19,129 nt of DNA, taken from CAYMUR01 sp964393615 (lineage in GTDB: Bacteria; Planctomycetota; Planctomycetia; Pirellulales; Pirellulaceae). Shown one piece after another: positions 7,705-14,813 of the stretch. The number at the start of each line of letters is the position of its first letter. The stretch's first letter is position 1. The stretch covers positions 1 through 19,129 of the forward strand of contig CAYMUR010000095.1 in NCBI GenBank assembly GCA_964393615.1. The letters are read 5' to 3'. Made by a program: the position numbers and the translations under genes. The notes under the pieces are model-generated. The model made no database searches and was not told the DNA's origin. It saw nothing but the letters and a program-made list of their open reading frames with translations.

Positions 7705-9123
7705 ATGCGTTTACTTTCCTTGCTGACGTGCATTCTACTTTTACAGCTGACAACCTGCCCAGCGCGGCTGATGGCGACACTCGCTCTACCCGCTATCTTT
7801 GGAAACAATATGGTCATGCAACGGGACCAGCCACTGCCCATCTGGGGTCGTGACCGCGCTGGGACCAACATCACTGTCACGCTCGCCGGCAACTCAGCTA
7901 CCACCAGGACCGGTGCTAACGGCCAATGGATGGTAGAAATGCCCGCAATGCGCGAGAAGGGGCCACATCGCTTGCAGGTTGTCGGAACCACAAAACTGGA
8001 AATCACCGGAATCCTGATCGGTGAAGTCTGGCTGTGCTCGGGGCAGTCCAATATGGAATGGCTCGTCAAGAAATCTCGCAATGCGGAGCACGAAATAGCG
8101 AATGCAAATCACCCACAAATCCGTCACATCAAGATAACACACACGGCCACAGCAACGGCCCAAGACGACGTGTTGTCCATAGGCTGGCAGGTGTGCAAGC
8201 CAGCAACCGTTAGTGATTTCACCGCCACAGGCTATTTTTTTGGGCGACATTTACAGCGTGAATTGGATGTTCCCATTGGCCTCATCGGTTCCAACTGGGG
8301 CGGTACAAAAATTGAGCCTTGGACACCGCCGGCGGGCTTCCAACACGTTGCATCCCTGCGTGAAATTGCGGACAACCTGAAAGACTATCCGAAAACAAAG
8401 GAAAATGGAGAGGTGAATCATCAATCAGCGACAGCCCTTTACAACGGCATGATTCACCCGCTGCTTCCGTTCGCCATTCGGGGGGTGATATGGTACCAAG
8501 GAGAGTCTAACCTTACTGATGGAATGAGTTACTATGACAAGATGCAAGCTCTGATTCATGGATGGCGACGCGCGTGGCACAATGACAGCCTGCCATTTTA
8601 CTTCGTTCAACTGGCCCCCTTTCGTTACAAGGGAGACGCCAAAGCGTTGCCAAAACTCTGGGAAGCACAAAGCATGGCGTTAGCCATCCCGCACACTGGC
8701 ATGGCCGTGACCATAGACATTGGTGACCCAACCGACATTCATCCGATAAACAAGCAAGATGTGGGAAAACGGCTGGCGTTGTGGGCTCTCGCAAAAACCT
8801 ATCGTCGTAAAAACATCGTTTACTCAGGCCCGCTCTACAAATCCCACCAGATTGTCGAGAACCGTATCCATGTTTCATTTCTCCACGTCGGTGGCGGACT
8901 CGCCTCCCGGGACGACAAGCCCCTCACACATTTTGAAATATCAGGCCCGGACGGCAAGTTCGTTACTGCGACCGCAAAGATCGAGAGCAACCAGGTAGTC
9001 GTGCACGCCGCATCCGTGAAACACCCCACTGCAGTCCGATTCGCATGGGATCAGGAAGCCGAACCCAATCTGTCGAACCAGGAGGGACTGCCGGCACCCG
9101 CTTTTCGAACAAACATCGAATGA
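7705..9123 (+). CDS. Sialate O-acetylesterase-like SGNH hydrolase, exported
   Basis: 472 residues with an N-terminal hydrophobic segment (about 1-24) that looks like a signal peptide, so periplasmic or surface. The nucleophile block C-S-G-Q-S-N-M-E-W (111-119; S115) and V-I-W-Y-Q-G-E-S-N (261-269) are the hallmark motifs of the sialate O-acetylesterase / carbohydrate esterase family (DUF303), and D344-I-H346-P gives the catalytic Asp-His pair near the C-terminus. The length is typical of the shorter bacterial members. The enzyme should remove O-acetyl groups from sugars; sialic acid itself need not be the substrate, as planctomycetes use many such esterases on algal polysaccharides. GGGAG at 7691-7695 lies 9 nt before the ATG. 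The stop overlaps the start of the next gene by ATGA, so translation of the two is probably coupled. Confidence 0.9.
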   Translation: MRLLSLLTCILLLQLTTCPARLMATLALPAIFGNNMVMQRDQPLPIWGRDRAGTNITVTLAGNSATTRTGANGQWMVEMPAMREKGPHRLQVVGTTKLEITGILIGEVWLCSGQSNMEWLVKKSRNAEHEIANANHPQIRHIKITHTATATAQDDVLSIGWQVCKPATVSDFTATGYFFGRHLQRELDVPIGLIGSNWGGTKIEPWTPPAGFQHVASLREIADNLKDYPKTKENGEVNHQSATALYNGMIHPLLPFAIRGVIWYQGESNLTDGMSYYDKMQALIHGWRRAWHNDSLPFYFVQLAPFRYKGDAKALPKLWEAQSMALAIPHTGMAVTIDIGDPTDIHPINKQDVGKRLALWALAKTYRRKNIVYSGPLYKSHQIVENRIHVSFLHVGGGLASRDDKPLTHFEISGPDGKFVTATAKIESNQVVVHAASVKHPTAVRFAWDQEAEPNLSNQEGLPAPAFRTNIE

Positions 9124-10529
9124 CCAATACCAATTGTACTGACCAGGAACTTTTGCAACGACTCCAGGTTCACAACCAGTCCCATGTATTACAATTCTGG
9201 GAGCAACTGGCACCGACCGAACAACAGTCGTTAGCCCAACAGGTCCGCAGTCTCAACCTACCCCTGATTGAGAAGCTCTACCAGGCCCGCCATGAAGTCT
9301 CGGATCGCGACAACCTTGCCAGCCGAATTTCTCTGCCATCCGCTTACCGTTGGGGACATGGTGACGCCAGGATTTCGGCCGAGTCCGCACGCAACGCGGG
9401 CCAACAAGCATTGCGTGCCGGGTCCGTAGGCGTCGTCATTGTGTCTGGCGGGCAAGGCACCCGCCTTGGTTTCCCACACCCCAAAGGGCAATTTCCGATA
9501 GGCCAGGTTTCTGGGGCATCATTACTCCAGATTCTCATTGAAAAAGCCCGTGCTGTTTCCATTCGCTACAACGCACCCCTTCCCGTCTATTTAATGACCA
9601 GCCCGGCAACCCATGACAAAACACTGAACTTCGTCGAAAAACATCAACGTTTTGGATTGGCAGCGAACGACTTAAGGACATTCTGCCAGGGGGTCATGCC
9701 GGCTGTCGACGCTACAACTGGCCAATTGCTGCTCGCTAAACAATCGACTCTCGCACTGAACCCGGACGGCCATGGCGGGATGCTGGCAGCCCTGCGTCGT
9801 CATGGAATCATGGATGAGATGCAACACAGGGGAATTAAATTTTTATTCTATGCTCAAATTGACAACCCGTTGGTACCGATCGCCGACCCGGAGATCATTG
9901 GTTATCATCTATTGGCGGCGTCCGAGGCCACCTCGTTAGCCATTCGCAAGCGGGACCCCCTCGAAAAGGTGGGAAACTTCGTCCGGGTCGATGATCGGCT
10001 TGAAGTGATTGAATACAGTGACTTGCCGGAGGAATTAGCGACCATGCGCAATGAGGACGGTTCGCTGAAACTGTGGGCAGGAAGCATTGCAGTCCACGTT
10101 TTTAATACCGAACTTTTAGAGCGCATGGCAGAGACCGAAACGGACCTTCCCTTTCACTGCGCTCAGAAAAAAGTACCTTTTGTCGACTCGCAAAATCGTC
10201 TGGTAGAACCAACTGTACCCAATGCAATCAAGTTCGAGCGTTTCATTTTTGACCTGTTACCGATCGCTCGGCACTCGATTGTCGTCGAAGCCGAGCGACA
10301 AGAAGTATTTGCTCCTGTCAAAAACGCATCTGGAGCCAGCCACGATTCGCCCGACAGCGTGATGCAACAAATGAACAATTTATATCGGAGTTGGCTAAAA
10401 ACGGCAGGCTGCCTCGTCAAGGAGAATGTGGCTCTGGAAATCAGTCCGCTGTACGCCAATAATGCCGAGGAGTTAAAATCCCGGATATCACCCAACATGA
10501 AGATCACAACCGACATCTACCTGTCTTGA
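9120..10529 (+). CDS. UDPGP-family UDP-sugar (UDP-HexNAc/glucose) pyrophosphorylase
   Basis: 469 residues, a cytoplasmic nucleotidyltransferase that should make a UDP-sugar from UTP and a sugar 1-phosphate. It belongs to the UDPGP type 1 / eukaryotic UAP1-AGX1-like family rather than GalU or GlmU: the UTP-binding loop G-G-Q-G-T-R-L-G (110-117) with P-K-G (121-123), N-P-D-G-H-G-G (214-220), and N-A-I-K-F-E-R-F (368-375) are all UAP-like. GlcNAc-1-P is the likeliest substrate from these motifs; glucose- or galactose-1-P is possible. The frame stays open 25 codons further upstream to 9045, but that would lie deep inside the esterase gene; the ATG at 9120, overlapping the esterase TGA as ATGA, is the clear start. 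The nitrilase-family gene follows after 34 bp. Confidence 0.9.
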   Translation: MTNTNCTDQELLQRLQVHNQSHVLQFWEQLAPTEQQSLAQQVRSLNLPLIEKLYQARHEVSDRDNLASRISLPSAYRWGHGDARISAESARNAGQQALRAGSVGVVIVSGGQGTRLGFPHPKGQFPIGQVSGASLLQILIEKARAVSIRYNAPLPVYLMTSPATHDKTLNFVEKHQRFGLAANDLRTFCQGVMPAVDATTGQLLLAKQSTLALNPDGHGGMLAALRRHGIMDEMQHRGIKFLFYAQIDNPLVPIADPEIIGYHLLAASEATSLAIRKRDPLEKVGNFVRVDDRLEVIEYSDLPEELATMRNEDGSLKLWAGSIAVHVFNTELLERMAETETDLPFHCAQKKVPFVDSQNRLVEPTVPNAIKFERFIFDLLPIARHSIVVEAERQEVFAPVKNASGASHDSPDSVMQQMNNLYRSWLKTAGCLVKENVALEISPLYANNAEELKSRISPNMKITTDIYLS

Positions 10530-10563
10530 AAAAGAAACAGGCACATTGGTCACAGGTATACTT

Positions 10564-11385
10564 ATGAATCGAGTGAAAGTCGCCGCCATCCAACTGGGAG
10601 CGGAGGCCAGCAAATCAGACAACCTGAAAAAAGCTTTACGGATGATTGACCAGGTGGTCGAGCAACACGGACCGCTTGATCTCGTCGTCCTCCCTGAATA
10701 CTGCTGCGGTGAGCCCACAGCCGAAACCGTGACGGAATATGCCGAGCCGATTCCGGGCGCGTTTTCAGAGGCCATGCAGAAAAAAGCACAAACACATCAG
10801 GTCAACCTCGTGACGGGCAGTATTGCCGAAATCGCGCCCGATGGACGGGCCTACAACACGACGTTGGTTTACGACCGCAGCGGCAACGAAATAGGCCGTT
10901 ACCGAAAAACACACTTGATGGACGCCCTGGCATTCCAGGAATCCTCGTACGTCGCAGCAGGCAATACCCTGTGTGTTTGCGAAACAGACATTGGCTGCTT
11001 GGGCGTGATGGTCTGTTATGACTTGCGCTTCCCGGAACTGGCACGCACACTTGCTCTCCGCGGTGCGGAAATCCTGGCAGTTCCTGCGGCATTTCCATCA
11101 GGACAACCACTTCCGCCCCGAACCGATCATTGGGACATCCTGACCACCAGCACCGCGTTGCACAATCTCTGCTATGTTGTCGCAGCAAATCAATTTGGGC
11201 GTCTCGGAAAAGACTACCCATTCGGTCGCAGCACCATCATCGACCCCTGGGGAATCGCTGTAGCCAAAGCCCAAGGGCGGGAAAGCTTCGTCATCGGAGA
11301 ACTGGACCTGGATTATGTAAGGCAGTTACGTCGAGACCTGCCGACACTTAAGCGAAGGCGACCAGACCTTTATGAAATCCTATGA
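10564..11385 (+). CDS. Carbon-nitrogen hydrolase (nitrilase superfamily, Nit2/omega-amidase-like)
   Basis: 273 residues with the full catalytic triad of the superfamily: E45 in L-P-E-Y, K115 in Y-R-K-T-H-L, and C151 in M-V-C-Y-D-L-R-F-P-E. The last block is the form seen in Nit1/Nit2-type amidases (deaminated-glutathione amidase, omega-amidase), so a cytoplasmic C-N hydrolase acting on an amide of a small 2-oxo acid is the best guess; the substrate is not proven. An in-frame TTG at 10546 would add six residues, but the family N-terminus V-K-V-A-A-I-Q-L fits the ATG at 10564. It is the last gene of the plus-strand group starting with the acetylesterase and faces the TIM-barrel gene tail to tail. 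Confidence 0.9.
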   Translation: MNRVKVAAIQLGAEASKSDNLKKALRMIDQVVEQHGPLDLVVLPEYCCGEPTAETVTEYAEPIPGAFSEAMQKKAQTHQVNLVTGSIAEIAPDGRAYNTTLVYDRSGNEIGRYRKTHLMDALAFQESSYVAAGNTLCVCETDIGCLGVMVCYDLRFPELARTLALRGAEILAVPAAFPSGQPLPPRTDHWDILTTSTALHNLCYVVAANQFGRLGKDYPFGRSTIIDPWGIAVAKAQGRESFVIGELDLDYVRQLRRDLPTLKRRRPDLYEIL

Positions 11386-11398
11386 GCGGATGATCCGC
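11386..11398 (+). terminator. Short hairpin directly after the amidase stop codon
   Basis: GCGGA-TGA-TCCGC forms a perfect 5-6 bp stem starting at the base after the TGA. It lies in the 56-bp gap between convergent genes, which fits a terminator, but no T-run follows, so intrinsic termination is doubtful. Confidence 0.3.
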
Positions 11399-11441
11399 GT
11401 ACTGCCGCTTTCGTGCTGACCAGCTAACAGTCGTTACCCCT

Positions 11442-12368
11442 CTATAAGGCAAATACCTGGTCCAGATTAGCAGAGATTTCACGCAACCGTTCTGCATTTC
11501 CACCACCTACTTCCGCGGCAGCCCATCCGACGAAGCCGATTTCATCCAACGCAAGGCGGACATCGGCCCAATCCACATCCCCTTCGCCAATCTTCGTAAA
11601 CTTGTCCTCTCCTCGGGAAAATCCCTTGACATCTAATTTGACAATACGTTTTCCCAAGACGCGAATCCAATCTCCCATGCTACCATATTTCCAATGATTT
11701 CCGATGTCAAATTGCATTCCTACCCAGGGAGAGTTAAACGCATCAACGTAGCGAATGAATTTATCTGCTGTCTGTTGCGGACCGCCACTATGATCATAGA
11801 GGAAATGATTCCAGACGTTTTCGATCGCAATATAGACTCCCAGTTCGGCAGCCAGCGGAACAGCCTGTGCAATGTTCTCGATGGACCGCGTCCAAAGTTC
11901 CTCTTCGTTTCCATCCTTACCGTGCCCCACCACAAGTAAAACGGTGTGACCGCCGATGGCATGGGTCTGACGCAAACCCGTCCGCAAAATCTCCAATGCC
12001 TGCTTGCGCTCCTCTTTCAGCGGACTCGTGTGACGAATCCGCCAATGGTCGGCACATACGGTCCCGTCAACAACAAGCCCGGTCGCAGCAATCGCTTGTC
12101 GCGTCTCCTCGACATTGACACCACCACTGCTCATTTCCACACCAGCGAAACCAGCCTCTTTGATGGCGACGAATTTATCTTGCAAGGAACCAGGGATATT
12201 AGCCATTCCCATTTTCAAGGTTTTATAAACCCGACCCTGCAAACCGTGAGGCGCCGCGTTGGCAGCGCGGGCAAACCACAAAGGCTGCGAACCAAGCCAA
12301 CAGGCAGTGGTTTGCAGTAACCGACGGCGAGACAACTGATTGAACGTATTACGGCTGGATGGTAACAT
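11442..12368 (-). CDS. Tat-exported sugar phosphate isomerase/epimerase-like TIM barrel
   Basis: 308 residues. A twin-arginine signal is visible: S-R-R-R-L-L (13-18) followed by a hydrophobic stretch and A-x-A-like residues at about 35-40, so the protein is probably exported folded to the periplasm. The rest is an AP-endonuclease-2 / xylose-isomerase-like barrel: I-A-I-E-N (180-184, E183), M-Q-F-D-I-G-N-H (218-225, D221 and H225) and A-A-A-E-V-G-G-G (283-290, E286) are the expected metal-binding positions. It should act on a sugar or sugar derivative; such Tat-type members are numerous in planctomycetes and rarely characterised. The frame runs to a TTG at 12380, but ATG at 12368 has GGAG (12375-12378) 6 nt upstream. 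It follows pabA after 191 bp with its own possible promoter, so it may not belong to the pab operon. Confidence 0.86.
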   Translation of the reverse strand: MLPSSRNTFNQLSRRRLLQTTACWLGSQPLWFARAANAAPHGLQGRVYKTLKMGMANIPGSLQDKFVAIKEAGFAGVEMSSGGVNVEETRQAIAATGLVVDGTVCADHWRIRHTSPLKEERKQALEILRTGLRQTHAIGGHTVLLVVGHGKDGNEEELWTRSIENIAQAVPLAAELGVYIAIENVWNHFLYDHSGGPQQTADKFIRYVDAFNSPWVGMQFDIGNHWKYGSMGDWIRVLGKRIVKLDVKGFSRGEDKFTKIGEGDVDWADVRLALDEIGFVGWAAAEVGGGNAERLREISANLDQVFAL

Positions 12369-12430
12369 TTCGGGCTCCAAAAAAACGCGAAAATGGTGGA
12401 AACTTCAACTATTTCGCAGGTACTTTTCCC

Positions 12431-12459
12431 AACGTAACGCGACGCTCACTTACTGTCAA
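12431..12459 (-). promoter_or_regulatory. Possible promoter of the TIM-barrel gene
   Basis: On the minus strand a perfect -35 hexamer TTGACA (12459-12454) is followed by a 17-bp spacer and a poor -10, TACGTT (3 of 6 matches). The start of transcription would fall about 55 nt before the ATG at 12368. Weak, but it is the only candidate in the 191-bp gap. Confidence 0.25.
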
Positions 12460-12559
12460 CCATTTTGCACCGCACAGCTTCTCGTGTCGCGACCGTCACT
12501 TGGTCATCAGAAATCTCCAAACACTCATGAGGATACACCGCCAACCACCTTTCCCCAGG

Positions 12560-13231
12560 TCAAAACGTCACTGGATGCTGGGATTTGTAAGTCGCCTTGA
12601 CAGAACGGGAAGAAACCATTTCATCCTCGATCCGTGGCAGTGGGGCAACCACGGGAAGGCCCGCCAACCTGAGAAACCCTGCCAGCAACCGGTAACCAAC
12701 GGTCGTCAAAATGGATTCGGGATGAAATTGCAACCCCACCAACGGTAATTCACGGTGTCGAATCGCCATGATCAACCCTTCCTGAGTACGAGCCGAGACT
12801 TGGAAACAATCTGGTAAAGTTGCTTCGTCAACAACAAGCGAGTGGTAACGACAGACACAAATCGGATTTTCAAGGTCCGTAAATACGCCACGACCGTCGT
12901 GATAAACCTGGCTGGTCCGACCGTGCATCGGCTCCGGAGCACGCCGTAGTGACGCTCCGAACGCCACCGCAAGTGTCTGGTGCCCCAGGCAAACTCCCAA
13001 CATCGGTAGCTTCGTGTGGAACTGCTCGACCAGGTTGCGGGAATTGCCTGCCACGTGCGGCGTGCAGGGCCCCGGAGAAAACACCAAGGCGCTCGGTGCA
13101 ATATCACGAATGATGTTCGCGTCCACGGCGTCATTTCGTCGCACCGTGGTGAGGTGCCCCAGCCGTTGTAAATATCGACCTAGATTGTGTACAAAACTGT
13201 CATAATTGTCAATTAATAAAATACGTTCCAT
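12560..13231 (-). CDS. pabA: Glutamine amidotransferase subunit, aminodeoxychorismate synthase component II
   Basis: 223 residues, a class I glutamine amidotransferase that supplies ammonia from glutamine to PabB. The N-terminus I-L-L-I-D-N-Y-D-S-F, the oxyanion block S-P-G-P-C-T-P (52-58), the nucleophile G-V-C81-L-G-H-Q and the H170-P-E172 pair give a complete catalytic triad. The residues alone do not separate PabA from TrpG, and in many bacteria one protein serves both; pairing with a PIKGT-type PabB favours PabA. The open frame runs up to 13360, overlapping the end of pabB, but the family N-terminus starts at ATG 13231, which leaves a 92-bp gap. The last 30 or so residues (R-I-E-D-E-M...) go beyond the usual family end and look unstructured. 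Confidence 0.88.
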   Translation of the reverse strand: MERILLIDNYDSFVHNLGRYLQRLGHLTTVRRNDAVDANIIRDIAPSALVFSPGPCTPHVAGNSRNLVEQFHTKLPMLGVCLGHQTLAVAFGASLRRAPEPMHGRTSQVYHDGRGVFTDLENPICVCRYHSLVVDEATLPDCFQVSARTQEGLIMAIRHRELPLVGLQFHPESILTTVGYRLLAGFLRLAGLPVVAPLPRIEDEMVSSRSVKATYKSQHPVTF

Positions 13232-13323
13232 CGCCAATCCGCATTCTTTTCGATTTCCGCCTACCGTACCGGGGCCAAAGGCACCCCATCTGACTCCTAA
13301 CAGCGTGTCGCCCCGCGGACAAG

Positions 13324-14775
13324 CTACAATGCCCGCAACAGCCCCTCTGCTTTGTGCCACGTCTCTTCGTATTCAGAGAGCGGGTCTGACTGCGCCACAA
13401 TACCACCACCCACCGGCATTTGCCACCATCCACGACCCGCTGTGATCGTACGAATCAGAATATTCAGGTCCATGGTACCGTCAAAACCAATATACCCAAG
13501 AGAGCCACAATAAGCGCCCCGGGCATTCGGTTCTAACTCCGAGATGATCTGCATTGCCCGAACTTTGGGAGCACCGGTAATCGAACCACCTGGAAACGCC
13601 GCCCGCAGCAAATCCACCGGTCCATGTTCAGAAGACAAGGTAGCTTCTATTGCCGAGACAAGATGTTGAACATAGGCAAATCGTTCCACTTCACAAAGCT
13701 GCGTAACATTGACACTTTCCGGCAAACAAACCTGCGACAAGTCATTTCGCAACAAGTCCACGATCATCACGTTTTCAGCTCGATCCTTTTCACTTTGACA
13801 CAGCTCGTTACCCGAAAATAAATCGGCTTCCGCAAGCGGATTCCGTGGACGCGTCCCCTTGATCGGCCGTGCCTCCACGCGACCATGTTCCTGACGCAGA
13901 AACCGTTCCGGAGATGCACTGAGAACCTGGAAAGATCCGGCATCAAAATAGCCTGCAAACGGCGCCGGGTTACACTGCCTCAAACGCATGTACAACTCCT
14001 GGGAATTACCGTTTGCCGGTTGCAACAACCGTTGAGCCAGGTTGACTTGAAAAATATCTCCCGCAGCTATAAATTCGATCGCCTTTTCGACTGCAGATAA
14101 ATAGTGATCCCTGGAAAAATTGCTCGTGACTCGCTTGTCGTTGGGAACTGGAAATTGCCTGGACAAAACCGACGCCGCCACCGGATCAGATGCCGGCTGG
14201 ACCCACGGATCATGCGGTAAACGGTGGACTCCCTCTTGTAACGCAGCGCGAAAATCAGCCAATCGCGTTTCAGCGCGGCGTTTCCGTTGCGGCGTTTCCT
14301 TTTCAGGAAATCCCGACGCCACAAGCCAAGCTCGTTCAGCCTGATGGTCCCAAGCAACCACCACATCATAGAATCCCAGGCACAAAGCGGGAACCTGGAA
14401 TTCGTCGTACAACGGTGAAGCAATGTTTTCCCAGCCGCGGCCCAAGTCGAAACTGAACAGTCCAGCCGCTCCCCCTTGAAATGGCGGCAGTCCCGGTAAC
14501 GACTGCAGCTGCCAGGCAGCGAGTTTCTGGACCAGTTGCGCAAGTCCGTCTCGTTGCCCGTCGGCGATGTACAACCATTCAAAAGGATCGGCTGCCACAA
14601 ATGAGTAACGGCCCATTTCCGTGTCGACTGCAGCACTATCCAGAAAGATACAATGTGGAAAACGACTCAATTGGTGAAAAACATCGGCAGGGACAGGCGC
14701 CGGACAGATCTCCTCACACAGTGGCTGGAACCGCTGCACCTCAGCAACAACATTCGATTTTGACGCCATACCCAT
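13324..14775 (-). CDS. pabB: Aminodeoxychorismate synthase component I
   Basis: 483 residues, the chorismate-binding enzyme that turns chorismate and ammonia into 4-amino-4-deoxychorismate, the precursor of p-aminobenzoate. The N-terminal half shows G-G-A-A-G-L-F-S-F-D-L-G-R (101-113); the catalytic half shows A-G-D-I-F-Q-V-N-L (238-246), R-P-I-K306-G-T, V-D-L-L-R-N-D (339-345), F-P-G-G-S-I-T-G-A-P-K (394-404) and G-G-G-I-V (457-461). The lysine in PIKGT is the mark of aminodeoxychorismate synthases; anthranilate synthases (TrpE) have PIAGT. Start: ATG 14775, with a second ATG at 14769. It lies 38 bp after the DHPS-related gene and 92 bp before pabA, clearly in one operon. Aminodeoxychorismate lyase (PabC), needed to finish p-aminobenzoate, is not in the window. 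Confidence 0.92.
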   Translation of the reverse strand: MGMASKSNVVAEVQRFQPLCEEICPAPVPADVFHQLSRFPHCIFLDSAAVDTEMGRYSFVAADPFEWLYIADGQRDGLAQLVQKLAAWQLQSLPGLPPFQGGAAGLFSFDLGRGWENIASPLYDEFQVPALCLGFYDVVVAWDHQAERAWLVASGFPEKETPQRKRRAETRLADFRAALQEGVHRLPHDPWVQPASDPVAASVLSRQFPVPNDKRVTSNFSRDHYLSAVEKAIEFIAAGDIFQVNLAQRLLQPANGNSQELYMRLRQCNPAPFAGYFDAGSFQVLSASPERFLRQEHGRVEARPIKGTRPRNPLAEADLFSGNELCQSEKDRAENVMIVDLLRNDLSQVCLPESVNVTQLCEVERFAYVQHLVSAIEATLSSEHGPVDLLRAAFPGGSITGAPKVRAMQIISELEPNARGAYCGSLGYIGFDGTMDLNILIRTITAGRGWWQMPVGGGIVAQSDPLSEYEETWHKAEGLLRAL

Positions 14776-14813
14776 CTCTTATTCCGTCACCATAACTCGA
14801 GATGCTCCACGCA

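Noticed and set aside
9045..9119. 25-residue N-terminal extension of the UDP-sugar pyrophosphorylase
   Set aside because: It would overlap the esterase gene; the ATGA overlap at 9120 gives a better start.
12359..12748. 129-codon open frame on the plus strand over the pabA end and the following gap
   Set aside because: Most of it is antisense to pabA and the TIM-barrel start; composition is that of a shadow frame rich in Arg, His and Gln, with no motif.
13232..13360. 43-residue N-terminal extension of PabA overlapping pabB
   Set aside because: The family N-terminus begins at the ATG at 13231, and the extension has no counterpart in known PabA/TrpG proteins.
13324..14775. Reading the chorismate enzyme as anthranilate synthase component I (TrpE)
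   Set aside because: The catalytic motif is PIKGT, not PIAGT, and no other tryptophan gene is adjacent.
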